Origin: CAVVKW01 sp963749035
GTDB lineage: Bacteria; Verrucomicrobiota; Verrucomicrobiia; Chthoniobacterales; JAATET01
Reading direction: 5' to 3'
Assembly: GCA_963749035.1 (NCBI GenBank)
Contig: CAVVKW010000002.1
Location: 310,001 to 374,000, forward strand
Length of the DNA stretch: 64,000 nt
Part shown: positions 42,662 through 51,075 of the stretch, in pieces
Layout: every line of letters starts with the position of its first letter
Numbering within the stretch: the stretch's first letter is position 1
Position numbers and translations under genes: made by a program
Notes under the pieces: generated by a model
Database searches by the model: none
The model's input: the letters and a program-made list of their open reading frames with translations, nothing else
What the model was told of the DNA's origin: nothing

Positions 42662-44359
42662 ATGATTCCCTCCCAAGTCTCCGACATTTTCACCGACGCC
42701 GGCCTCATTGATTCCGCCACCGCCGAGGACATCCAGCGCGAATGTTCCGAATCCGGCAAGCCGATCCACCGAGTCATCATCGACCAAGGCCACGTCGAAG
42801 AAGACGTGTTCTACCAGACCATCGCCGACACCCTCGGAGCAGAACGTTACGACCTCAGCGACTTCACACCCACCGCCGAAATCCTTCGCCTGATTCCCGC
42901 CGGTCTCGCTCGACTGCACGGCGCCCTCCCGATCGGCGCGTCTGAGAATACCATCTTCGTCGCGCTCACCGACCCGCTCGACGGGCAAGCCGCGGAAGAC
43001 CTCCGCTTTGCCCTCGGCCGAGAAATTCGCCTCGGCGTCGGCCAGACCATCGAACGTATCGAGCAGCTTCTCGCCGAATCCTACGGCGACGAAGACTCGT
43101 CGATGGAAGACGTCCTTGCCCAGCTCGGCACCGAAGTCGAGTTCGGCGGAGACGAAATGAGCTTCGACGATTTCGATCCCAACGCCGCCGCCGCCGAGGC
43201 CAACGCGACGCCGATCATCCGCTACGTCGACCTCATCCTCGACAAGGCCATCCAAGCCCGCGCTTCCGACATTCACTTCGAGCCCTTTGAGACCGAGTTC
43301 AAGGTCCGCTACCGCGTGGACGGCGCCCTCTACGAGATGGACCCGCCACCTCGCCACCTTGCCCTCCCCGTCATCTCTCGCGTCAAGGTTCTCTCGAATC
43401 TCAACATCGCCGAGCGCCGCCTCCCGCAGGACGGTCGGATTCAGCGCGTCATTAACGGTAAGAGCGTCGACCTTCGTGTCTCGAGCCTTCCCACGCAATT
43501 CGGCGAATCCGTCGTGTTGCGTATCCTCGACCGCTCCGCCGTCAATCTCGACCTCGAGACGCTCGGCATGCCGGACTACATCTACAATTTCATCCTCGAA
43601 GTCATCGAGAAGCCCAACGGCATCTTCATCGTCACCGGCCCGACTGGCTCCGGCAAGACGACCACCCTTTACTCGTGCCTTCGCAAGATCAACACGATCG
43701 ATTCCAAGCTCCTCACCGCCGAGGACCCCGTGGAATACGAGATCGAGGGCCTGATTCAAGTCCCGATCCAGGACGGCATCGGCCTCACCTTCGGCCGCGT
43801 TCTCCGTGCCTTTCTCCGTCAGGATCCGGATAAGATCATGGTCGGAGAGACTCGCGACATCGAGACCGCCCAGATCGCCATTCAGGCTTCCCTCACCGGC
43901 CACTTGGTGTTCTCCACGCTTCACACCAACGATTCCACCGGCGCCGTCACCCGACTCGTCGACATGGGCGTCGAACCCTTCATGATCTCGGCTTCCCTCG
44001 AGTGCGTGCTTGCCCAACGACTCATCCGCCGGATCTGCCCCAAGTGCAAAACCGCCTACGAACCAACCGAACAGGTTCTCCAACAACTCGGCCTCACCGC
44101 TTACGACATCGGCGACAAAACCTTCTACTACGGCAAAGGCTGCGATCACTGTAACAACACCGGCTACCGCGGCCGAAAAGGCATCTACGAACTCCTCAAG
44201 ATGTCCGACCCCATCCGTGAACTCATCAATAACCGCGCCCCCGGCGTCGTCCTTCGGCAAAAGGCCATCGAGCTCGGAATGACCACCCTCCGCGAGGACG
44301 GGCTCCGCAGTATTTACGACGGCGACAGCACCATCGAGGAAGTCCTCAAATACACTTGA
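42662..44359 (+). CDS. GspE/PilB family secretion ATPase, copy 2
   Basis: 565 residues. An MshEN-like amino domain, then the core with Walker A GPTGSGKTTTLYS near 333, AEDPVEYE, KIMVGETRDIETA near 393 and the zinc pair CPKC...CDHC. It is the paralogue of the gene in front of it, with the same layout but an extra acidic linker (about residues 140-180, DEDSSMEDV). Two ATPases may serve extension and another function, or two machines; no PilT-type signature (retraction) is evident in either. Confidence 0.93.
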   Translation: MIPSQVSDIFTDAGLIDSATAEDIQRECSESGKPIHRVIIDQGHVEEDVFYQTIADTLGAERYDLSDFTPTAEILRLIPAGLARLHGALPIGASENTIFVALTDPLDGQAAEDLRFALGREIRLGVGQTIERIEQLLAESYGDEDSSMEDVLAQLGTEVEFGGDEMSFDDFDPNAAAAEANATPIIRYVDLILDKAIQARASDIHFEPFETEFKVRYRVDGALYEMDPPPRHLALPVISRVKVLSNLNIAERRLPQDGRIQRVINGKSVDLRVSSLPTQFGESVVLRILDRSAVNLDLETLGMPDYIYNFILEVIEKPNGIFIVTGPTGSGKTTTLYSCLRKINTIDSKLLTAEDPVEYEIEGLIQVPIQDGIGLTFGRVLRAFLRQDPDKIMVGETRDIETAQIAIQASLTGHLVFSTLHTNDSTGAVTRLVDMGVEPFMISASLECVLAQRLIRRICPKCKTAYEPTEQVLQQLGLTAYDIGDKTFYYGKGCDHCNNTGYRGRKGIYELLKMSDPIRELINNRAPGVVLRQKAIELGMTTLREDGLRSIYDGDSTIEEVLKYT

Positions 44360-44466
44360 TTCGTCCTGCGTCAGGCGACGATCTCGGAAACAAACAGTTC
44401 GGCCCCTACCTTCGGGCGAATCCATTCATCCTTGGGACGGTTTCGTTGACCGACAGCAGCTTAGAA

Positions 44467-44497
44467 CCGCGGCCCCGGCTGACTACCCGGGCTGCGG
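44467..44497 (+). other. Strong hairpin upstream of glnA promoter
   Basis: CCGCGGCCCCGG pairs with CCCGGGCTGCGG around a seven-base loop, with one mismatch. It lies 107 bases past gspE copy 2 and has no T-run; it may be a Rho-type end or upstream regulatory structure. Confidence 0.5.
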
Positions 44498-44528
44498 TAA
44501 CCGCTCGGAAGCCAACAACTCGCAGCGC

Positions 44529-44544
44529 TGGCACGCATACTGCT
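44529..44544 (+). promoter_or_regulatory. Sigma-54 promoter of glnA
   Basis: TGGCACGCATACTGCT matches the -24/-12 consensus TGGCACG-N4-TTGCW with one change and the exact GG-to-GC spacing. Transcription would start near 44555, leaving a leader of about 100 bases. Confidence 0.78.
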
Positions 44545-44654
44545 ACACCTAACCGCTCCGATTCTCGGACTCCGACGGGAGCAATCTCGCCGCATGACCG
44601 CGCGTCGGTAATCAACCTGATTCAAACATCTAGCAACCAACCCCAATAAGACCC

Positions 44655-45671
44655 ATGGCGAAGTATAAACTCGAATACATCTGGCTCGACGGCTACGAGC
44701 CCGTCGCAAACCTCCGCGGCAAGACTCTCATCAAAGAATTCAAGAGTGACCCGACTCTCGACGATCTCCCACTCTGGGGATTCGACGGAAGCTCGACCCT
44801 CCAAGCAGAAGGCGGGAGCTCGGATTGTGTTCTCAAGCCCGTCGCGTGCTTCCACGACGCAGCTCGCAAGGACGGCGTGATCGTCATGTGCGAAGTCATG
44901 ATGCCGGACGGCTCACCGCATCCGTCGAACTCCCGCGCCACCATCATCGACGACCCGGGCACTTGGTTCGGCTTCGAGCAGGAATACTTCCTCATGAAGG
45001 ACGGCAAGCCCCTCGGGTTTCCGAAGGACGGCTATCCGGAGCCTCAAGGCACCTACTACACCGGCGTCGGCTACAGTGCTGTCGGTGACATCGCTCGCGA
45101 GATAGTCGAAGAGCACCTCGACCTTTGCCTCGAGGCCGGAATCAACCACGAAGGCATCAACGCCGAGGTGGCCAAGGGTCAGTGGGAATTCCAGATCTTC
45201 GGCAAGGGCTCCAAGCAGGCCGCCGACGAGATGTGGGTCGCCCGCTATCTCCTCCAGCGACTCTGCGAAAGCTACGGCGTCGACGTCGAATACCACTGCA
45301 AGCCTCTCAAGGGCGACTGGAACGGCTCCGGCATGCACGCCAACTTCTCGACCGAATACATGCGTGAGACCGGTGGCAAAGCCTACTTCGAGTCCCTCAT
45401 GGCCTCCTTCGAAAAGAACATCAACGAGCACATCGCCGTTTACGGACCCGACAATCACCTGCGTCTCACCGGCCTCCACGAGACCCAGTCGATCGACAAG
45501 TTCAACTACGGTGTCGCCAACCGCGGCGCATCCATCCGCATCCCGCACAGCTTCGTCAAGGAAGACGCCTACAAGGGCTACCTCGAAGACCGTCGCCCGA
45601 ATTCCGCCGGTGATCCCTACAAAATCGCCAGCCGGATTCTCCAGACGATCGCGGAGGTCCCGACGCCCTAA
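44655..45671 (+). CDS. glnA: Glutamine synthetase, type II (eukaryotic-like)
   Basis: 338 residues, the compact length of GSII, compared with about 470 for GSI. LPLWGFDGSST near residue 36, PNSRATI-type text (HPSNSRATI), WFGFEQEYFL near 104, GINAEVAKGQWEFQI near 170 and NRGASIRIPH near 288 are GSII blocks. It makes glutamine from glutamate, ammonia and ATP in the cytoplasm. GSII lacks the adenylylation tyrosine loop, so control would be mainly transcriptional, in accord with the sigma-54 promoter upstream. It stands alone, ended by a strong terminator. Confidence 0.95.
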   Translation: MAKYKLEYIWLDGYEPVANLRGKTLIKEFKSDPTLDDLPLWGFDGSSTLQAEGGSSDCVLKPVACFHDAARKDGVIVMCEVMMPDGSPHPSNSRATIIDDPGTWFGFEQEYFLMKDGKPLGFPKDGYPEPQGTYYTGVGYSAVGDIAREIVEEHLDLCLEAGINHEGINAEVAKGQWEFQIFGKGSKQAADEMWVARYLLQRLCESYGVDVEYHCKPLKGDWNGSGMHANFSTEYMRETGGKAYFESLMASFEKNINEHIAVYGPDNHLRLTGLHETQSIDKFNYGVANRGASIRIPHSFVKEDAYKGYLEDRRPNSAGDPYKIASRILQTIAEVPTP

Positions 45672-45703
45672 CCGGTCGCGCACTTCAGATCGCTGAAAAG
45701 ATC

Positions 45704-45737
45704 AACGCCGCCCCGCACCCGCGGGGCGGCGTTTTTC
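45704..45737 (+). terminator. Intrinsic terminator of glnA
   Basis: A 13-base-pair GC-rich stem (AACGCCGCCCCGC with GCGGGGCGGCGTT) and a five-T run; nearly the same stem as at 21652. Confidence 0.92.
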
Positions 45738-45831
45738 GTTAAAGCCAAGGCCGAGACCTTCCCCCGTAGCCGGGCGCCCTCACCTCACTTCACCCGTCAA
45801 TGACCATCCGTCTCATCCGTGCTCACAAACC

Positions 45832-46668
45832 CTACGACCGAAATTTCTTCGCGTATCCGTAGCTCCCGAAGTCGATCAGCACTTCGCTTCGGTCCCGCGC
45901 CACCCGCATCACCTCGTCGAACGTCTCGCTTCCCGGTGCCCCGTCGATTTCCAAAAAGAACATCACCTGATCGACCCGCCCCGGGAACGGCCGCGAAATG
46001 ATTCGATTCACGTTCACCTCGGCCCGCGCGAACGGTTCCAGAAACCGAAACAAGCTCCCCGGCTCGTTCCCAAACGAAACCGCCACCGCCGTTCGCGCCA
46101 TGGTCGCTTCGGGCGGAGCCTGCCGCTCCCCAGCCAAAACGAAGAAGTGCGTCACGTTCCCAGGTCCTTCCAAAATTGGACACCGCAAAACGTCCAATCC
46201 GTAGATTTCCGCCGCACCCGGAGCCGACAACGCCGCCGCGCCTCGCTGATCCCTCGCCAATTCCGCCGCCAGTGCCGTGCTCGCCACCGACTCGACCTCG
46301 ACGCCCGGCAGGTTTTCCCGAAACCACTCGCGATGATTGTGCAATTGAACCGAGTGCGAGAACACCCGCTCGATCCGCTCGCCCTCCCGGCCGATCAGCG
46401 CCATCCGCACGTCGAGCGCGATGGACTCGGTAACGAAAACTCTTTCCGCCGATTCGATCAGTAAATCGACCGTTCCGTAAATCGTTCCACCAGACGTGTT
46501 CTCGACGGGAACAAGAGCCCGCTCCCCACCGTCCTCGCGGACAAAATCGATGATCCCAGTCAGGTCCGCCCGCGGCAGCAGACCCGCTTCCCCGCCGAAC
46601 CGTTGACGCGCGACGATGTGAGAAAACGTCCCGATCGGACCCAGATACGCTACCCGCAACGACGCCAT
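45832..46668 (-). CDS. pheA: Prephenate dehydratase
   Basis: Converts prephenate to phenylpyruvate for phenylalanine. 278 residues without a chorismate mutase domain. AYLGPIGTFSH opens the protein, ALVPVENTSGG and GPGNVTHFFVL (the catalytic Thr of the usual TRF) follow, and an ACT domain occupies about residues 190-275 with EPGSLFRFLEPFARAEVNVNRI. The phenylalanine-binding ESRP motif reads ISRP, so feedback control may differ. Together with tyrA and aroA it completes part of aromatic synthesis encoded in the window, though 30 kb away. Confidence 0.93.
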   Translation of the reverse strand: MASLRVAYLGPIGTFSHIVARQRFGGEAGLLPRADLTGIIDFVREDGGERALVPVENTSGGTIYGTVDLLIESAERVFVTESIALDVRMALIGREGERIERVFSHSVQLHNHREWFRENLPGVEVESVASTALAAELARDQRGAAALSAPGAAEIYGLDVLRCPILEGPGNVTHFFVLAGERQAPPEATMARTAVAVSFGNEPGSLFRFLEPFARAEVNVNRIISRPFPGRVDQVMFFLEIDGAPGSETFDEVMRVARDRSEVLIDFGSYGYAKKFRS

Positions 46669-46714
46669 TCAATATCCTGACGTCATCCGACGACCCTTGG
46701 CAACCGCCGTCGAC

Positions 46715-47770
46715 TCAACCCTTCATCCCGGCCAGGATCGCCGGCAGAATTTCGTCGAGGGTCTCGACCACTTCGCACTCACTCACGTCACAGTGATCGG
46801 CGAGAAGATCGTTCAGCGGGTCCCAGAAACGCACCCCGTCCCCATCGATGCGATTAAAAATCACGACAGGTTTGCCATCCATCAACGAATGACCGGCGTG
46901 CTTGAAAATCATCAACGCCAAAAGCTCCTGCACCGTTCCGGCCCCACCGGGAAAAATCACGAAGGCATCCGAGTGCTCGATCATGACCTCCATGCGCGTG
47001 TAAATGTCCGGCCGCAGCCAGAAGCTCGACAACCCATCCGGGAGACCTTCCAATCGGATGATGTGCGGCACGTTGGAACCCGCCGTCCACCCACCAGCCT
47101 GGACCGACCCTCTCACCACGGCTCCCATGATCCCGGACCTCCCGGCACCCGAGACGCACCCGATTTTATTCTCAGCGAGCATCCGGCCGAGCGCCTCGCC
47201 GTCCGCGAGATAGGCCGGATCGTGCAGCGACGCCGAGCAAAAGACGCACGCGCTCCCGACGTAGTCCGCCGGCAGTGGCGCCTCGAGCACCGTTTCTTCC
47301 GGTTCCTCGACCACCGGATGGTCGCCGTGCATCACTCCCGTCTCGCGCAAACGCTCCAAGGCATCCAACACCGCTTCGGGCGTTTTCACTTCGATCAGAT
47401 AGTCCTCAAAATTCTGCTTAACCGTCCCCAAATCTCTCAGGTGATTCAGGACCGCAAAAAGCGAATCCCAAGATCCGTCTTCGTTCAGGATAACCGTCGG
47501 CTTACCCGTCAGATTGGCGTCCAGCGTCTGATAACCGACGAAGATCGACACCGCCTTGAACATGTCTTCCAAGGTTGCCCCCGGCGTAAAAACGAACGCG
47601 TCGGATTCGACGATTTTTTTCTCGATGTTCGACAGCGTGATCCGCTGATCCCCGTTCGAGTTATAGATATCCCAGCCTTTGGCGTAGAGCAGGTAGAGAA
47701 TGCGGGCGCGGGAAGCACGGTTCGGATCGTCCGCTCCAAGGACGGTTCCGGAGAGTCTGACTTTAGGCAT
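46715..47770 (-). CDS. LOG-family (TIGR00730) protein with a duplicated, degenerate amino half
   Basis: 351 residues, nearly twice a normal LOG protein. The carboxy half (about 165-350) has CVFCSASLHDP, SGAGRSGIMGAV and FPGGAGTVQELLALM, the PGGxGTxxE phosphoribohydrolase motif. The amino half (about 1-135) has the same outline (GTVLGADDPNRASRARILYLLYAKGWDIY, VFTPGATLEDMFKAVSIF) but lacks that motif. Such proteins hydrolyse cytokinin-like or nucleoside monophosphates; the actual substrate is unknown. It lies just upstream of pheA on the same strand. Confidence 0.82.
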   Translation of the reverse strand: MPKVRLSGTVLGADDPNRASRARILYLLYAKGWDIYNSNGDQRITLSNIEKKIVESDAFVFTPGATLEDMFKAVSIFVGYQTLDANLTGKPTVILNEDGSWDSLFAVLNHLRDLGTVKQNFEDYLIEVKTPEAVLDALERLRETGVMHGDHPVVEEPEETVLEAPLPADYVGSACVFCSASLHDPAYLADGEALGRMLAENKIGCVSGAGRSGIMGAVVRGSVQAGGWTAGSNVPHIIRLEGLPDGLSSFWLRPDIYTRMEVMIEHSDAFVIFPGGAGTVQELLALMIFKHAGHSLMDGKPVVIFNRIDGDGVRFWDPLNDLLADHCDVSECEVVETLDEILPAILAGMKG

Positions 47771-47821
47771 ACGGATAAAACGTTACGGGTTGCTCGTGAG
47801 CAATATTCGAGCCGGGTGCGC

Positions 47822-49750
47822 TCAGGCCTTGGCGTAAACTTCCGCTCCGCCCTCGGTGAATTCCGTCGCCTTCTCCTCCAGGCCTTTCTTCAAGGCTTCC
47901 GTCTCCGCCAGCCCCTGCTCAGCGGCGTATTTCCGCACGTCCTCGGTGATCTTCATCGAGCAAAAATGCGGTCCGCACATTGAGCAGAAGTGCGCCGTCT
48001 TCGCGCCTTCCTGCGGCAGCGTCTCGTCGTGGAACTCCCGCGCCGTCTCCGGGTCGAGCCCAAGGTTAAACTGATCCTCCCAGCGAAATTCGAACCGCGC
48101 CTTGCTCACCGCATTGTCTCGGTGCTGCGCTCCCGGGTGTCCCTTCGCGAGATCCGCCGCGTGCGCCGCGATCTTGTAGGTGATCACGCCTTCCTTGACG
48201 TCCTTCTTGTTCGGTAGTCCCAGGTGCTCCTTCGGCGTCACGTAGCACAACATCGCGCAGCCGTACCAACCGATCATCGCCGCCCCGATCCCACTCGTGA
48301 TGTGATCATACCCAGGCGCAATGTCCGTCGTCAGCGGCCCGAGCGTGTAAAACGGCGCCTCGTCACACCACTCGAGCTGCTTCGTCATGTTCTCGTGAAT
48401 CAGGTGCATTGGGACGTGACCCGGGCCCTCGTTCATCACCTGAACGCCCTTCTCCCACGCCCGCTTGGTCAGATCCCCTTGCACCTCCAGCTCGGCAAAT
48501 TGCGCCGCGTCGTTCGCGTCCGCCACCGAACCCGGCCGCAAACCATCCCCGATCGAAAAACTCACGTCGTAGGCCGCGCAGATGTCACAAATCTCGTCCC
48601 AATGCGTGTAGAGAAAACTCTCCTTGTGGTGCGTCAGACACCACTTCGCCATGATTGACCCACCGCGGCTCACGATGCCCGTCATCCGCGTCGCCGTCAT
48701 CGGAATGAACCTTAACAGCACGCCCGCGTGGATCGTGAAGTAATCCACCCCCTGCTCCGCCTGCTCGATCAACGTGTCCCGATACAATTCCCAAGTCAGC
48801 TCCTCCGCCTTCCCGTTCACCTTCTCCAACGCTTGGTAGATCGGCACCGTGCCGATCGGAACCGGCGAGTTCCGCAAAATCCATTCGCGGGTTGCGTGGA
48901 TGTTCCGCCCCGTCGACAGGTCCATCACCGTGTCCGCACCCCACTTCGTCGCCCACCGCATCTTCTCGACTTCCTCGTCGATACTACTCGCGACCGCGCT
49001 GTTGCCGATGTTCGCGTTGATCTTCACCAGGAAATTTCGCCCGATGATCATCGGTTCCAACTCCGGGTGGTTAATGTTCGCCGGAATGATCGCGCGGCCC
49101 CTCGCCACCTCGTCCCGGACGAACTCCGGCGTGATCACCTTCGGAATTGCCGCTCCCCAGGACTGCCCCGGGTGCTGCTGGTTCATCACGTTGCGCGCAC
49201 CATCCTTGTTTTCCACCGCATCGTAAGCCGCCTCGCGCCCCAGATTCTCTCGGATCGCGATGTATTCCATCTCCGGAGTCACGATCCCCTGCCGCGCATA
49301 CCACAACTGCGAAACCGAATGCCCAGCACTGGCCCGCAGCGGTCGACGTCGCGCGTTCGCTGGCTGATCCATCGGGCTCAAGCCGCCCCGCCGCTCGCTC
49401 ATTTCCTGCGCGTGACTCGTGCTCAAATACCCGTTGTCCCCCGGCAATACCGGTCGCCCGTCGTATTCCTCGACGTCACCACGATCTCGAATCCACTCCG
49501 CCCGTAGTGCCGGCAACCCGGCCTCGACGTCGCCCTCGAACGCCGGATCGCCCCACGGCCCGCTGCAATCATAAACCCTCACTGGCTCGTTCTCTTCCAG
49601 ATCCCCCGCCATCGTCCGAGTCCCCGCAATCGCAATCTCGCGGAACGGCACCCGGACCGCAGGATGAAGTCCTCCCTTCACGTAAACGCGGCTGGAATTC
49701 GGCAACTGCTCGCTGCTGTGCGGCTCAAAGGCGTCGGTCGATGCGATCAT
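47822..49750 (-). CDS. thiC: Phosphomethylpyrimidine synthase ThiC
   Basis: Radical-SAM enzyme that turns aminoimidazole ribotide into the thiamine pyrimidine. 642 residues, usual for the family. VRVYDCSGPWGDP near residue 58, RNFLVKINANIGNSAV near 240, MDLSTGRNIH, EGPGHVP and the terminal iron-sulphur motif CSMCGPHFCSM near 587 are all present. The gene is preceded by a TPP riboswitch and a promoter, so it should be shut off when thiamine pyrophosphate is abundant. Confidence 0.97.
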   Translation of the reverse strand: MIASTDAFEPHSSEQLPNSSRVYVKGGLHPAVRVPFREIAIAGTRTMAGDLEENEPVRVYDCSGPWGDPAFEGDVEAGLPALRAEWIRDRGDVEEYDGRPVLPGDNGYLSTSHAQEMSERRGGLSPMDQPANARRRPLRASAGHSVSQLWYARQGIVTPEMEYIAIRENLGREAAYDAVENKDGARNVMNQQHPGQSWGAAIPKVITPEFVRDEVARGRAIIPANINHPELEPMIIGRNFLVKINANIGNSAVASSIDEEVEKMRWATKWGADTVMDLSTGRNIHATREWILRNSPVPIGTVPIYQALEKVNGKAEELTWELYRDTLIEQAEQGVDYFTIHAGVLLRFIPMTATRMTGIVSRGGSIMAKWCLTHHKESFLYTHWDEICDICAAYDVSFSIGDGLRPGSVADANDAAQFAELEVQGDLTKRAWEKGVQVMNEGPGHVPMHLIHENMTKQLEWCDEAPFYTLGPLTTDIAPGYDHITSGIGAAMIGWYGCAMLCYVTPKEHLGLPNKKDVKEGVITYKIAAHAADLAKGHPGAQHRDNAVSKARFEFRWEDQFNLGLDPETAREFHDETLPQEGAKTAHFCSMCGPHFCSMKITEDVRKYAAEQGLAETEALKKGLEEKATEFTEGGAEVYAKA

Positions 49751-49769
49751 GATAAGGAGTGTTTCGGTG

Positions 49770-49790
49770 TTCAGCTTTCAGTTTTCAGAG
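49770..49790. repeat. Heptad-periodic intergenic element 8
   Basis: TTCAGCT, TTCAGTT and TTCAGAG in tandem, 20 bases upstream of the thiC start and within the riboswitch leader. Confidence 0.7.
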
Positions 49791-49829
49791 AATGCACGAA
49801 ACGTTGCGAAACCGACCTTCGGCCCACAT

Positions 49830-49861
49830 TGAAAACTTCAAACTGGAAACTTGAAACTCCC
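49830..49861. repeat. Heptad-periodic intergenic element 9
   Basis: Units of the GAAACTT / GAAACTC kind at 7-base spacing, touching the 3' edge of the TPP aptamer and so within its possible expression platform. Confidence 0.75.
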
Positions 49862-49862
49862 A

Positions 49863-49957
49863 TCATCCTCCCTCCACCGGCATAACCCGGATCAGGTTCA
49901 AAGGGTCGTCCGATCACACGCGGACCTCTCAGCCATCAGTGGCTCCCCCGTCGCCCT
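49863..49957 (-). promoter_or_regulatory. TPP riboswitch (THI element) of thiC
   Basis: On the minus strand GGGGGAGCC, the CTGAGAG box, ACCCTTTGAACCTGATC, GGGTTATGCCGG and GGAGGGA follow in the order of the thi-box aptamer. The P2 arm (GAGCC with GGCTGAGA region) can form; the closing P1 stem is not obvious. The aptamer ends 112 bases before the thiC ATG. Confidence 0.93.
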
Positions 49958-49958
49958 G

Positions 49959-49986
49959 AAAATAGTCGTGACGCCCCCCGCGTCAA
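49959..49986 (-). promoter_or_regulatory. Promoter of thiC riboswitch transcript
   Basis: TTGACG and TATTTT are separated by 16 bases on the minus strand. The predicted start near 49952 falls right at the 5' edge of the TPP aptamer. Confidence 0.7.
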
Positions 49987-50014
49987 TCGTCGAGTTTCCC
50001 CCAGAACTCACCCC

Positions 50015-50050
50015 AAATCCGAGATCCGAAATCGAAAATCCAAAATCCTC
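50015..50050 (+). repeat. Heptad-periodic intergenic element 10
   Basis: Five units ending in ATC at 7-base spacing (CGAAATC, GAAAATC, CAAAATC) that run into the first conserved codons of the GT9 gene, where a start codon is missing. Confidence 0.75.
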
Positions 50051-50077
50051 GCCATCTGTCACAAGCAACTCGGTGAC

Positions 50078-50953
50078 ATGACGCTCCTCGAGCCCGCGCT
50101 CGCCCGCCTCGCAGAAGCGCACGATTCACCGGTGCATCTCCTGACTCGCAGCGGCCACGCTCCCCTGATTTCGCTCATGGAGAACGTCCGCCAAGTTTCT
50201 CGCGTCTGGCTCCGACGCTACGCCGCCGTTTACTGCTACGACCACCTCGACAAATCCGCCCTCCACGCCATCTCAACTTTTTCCCCCGACAAAGAACTCC
50301 TCCTCCGCTCCCCCACCGAGGTCACCAAACTCCACCGCATCGCCTTCGACGAGATCCGCGCCCCCGGCATCGGCGACTCCTTCCTGGCCGAGTATAACTG
50401 GCGCTACACCCTCGCCAACGCCCGGTCCGCCTACCGCCCCCCGCGCCTCCTCCAAACGCCCGCCGATTGGAAACCCGCCGACGAACCCAGCGGCGACTAC
50501 CTCCTGCTCAACTCCACCGCCGGCTGGAAGAGCAAACGGTGGAAATCCTCCGCCTGGGCCGAGGTCCTCCGCGGTCTCCTCGACCACGGCGTCCCCCGCA
50601 TCCTCGTCACGAGTGGCAACCAAGACTGGCAGGTCGAGCACGCCCACCGCATCACCGATACCGTCGCCGACCCCCGCGTCACCGGTCTCGCCGGACAGAC
50701 CAAGCTGGAAGAATTTCTGCACCTCGTCGCGCACGCCCGCATGGTCCTCGGTGTCGACGGAGCTGCCTCCCACTTGGCCAACGCTTTCGGCGGTCGCAGT
50801 CTCACTCTCTTCTTCCGCACCAACCCGCACAACTGGCACGCCACCACCCCGACCAGCCGCGCCATCCTCGCCCATCACGACGAGGAGGCGGACACCTACG
50901 AAATCTCGACCGACGAAGTCCTCCGCAACGCGACCGACCTTTGGGAAGGCTGA
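50078..50953 (+). CDS. Glycosyltransferase family 9 (heptosyltransferase-like)
   Basis: 291 residues from the first canonical start. Protein similarity evidently begins earlier: from 50042 the frame reads KILAICHKQLGDMTLLEP, the usual first strand of GT9, but no ATG, GTG or TTG precedes it. LLLNSTAGWKSKRWKSSAWAEV (near residue 143) and LVAHARMVLGVDGAASHLANAFG (near 219) are the ADP-heptose-binding blocks. Family members add heptose or similar sugars to lipopolysaccharide core. The last 101 bases are repeated at 52846 beyond a two-gene insertion. Confidence 0.82.
   Translation: MTLLEPALARLAEAHDSPVHLLTRSGHAPLISLMENVRQVSRVWLRRYAAVYCYDHLDKSALHAISTFSPDKELLLRSPTEVTKLHRIAFDEIRAPGIGDSFLAEYNWRYTLANARSAYRPPRLLQTPADWKPADEPSGDYLLLNSTAGWKSKRWKSSAWAEVLRGLLDHGVPRILVTSGNQDWQVEHAHRITDTVADPRVTGLAGQTKLEEFLHLVAHARMVLGVDGAASHLANAFGGRSLTLFFRTNPHNWHATTPTSRAILAHHDEEADTYEISTDEVLRNATDLWEG
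50853..50953 (+). repeat. 101-bp direct repeat, left copy (3' end of GT9 gene)
   Basis: Matches 52846-52946 with five mismatches (about 95 % identity) at a constant offset of 1993 bases. It codes for the last 32 residues of the intact GT9 protein and its TGA stop. Confidence 0.95.
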
Positions 50954-51075
50954 TATTGCAGACCTTGTTTCGACATTGTCTGATCTTTAACGCATTCTAG
51001 TCATCAGCTAACTGCTTTCGATACCGCTACCTGCTTCTGGATGGTCTCAGACGGACTCGAAGACACCGCACTGAG

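Noticed and set aside
44360..44654. Possible glutamine riboswitch before glnA
   Set aside because: The 295-base gap has a strong hairpin, but I could not find the conserved core of the glnA or downstream-peptide motifs; the sigma-54 promoter explains regulation better.
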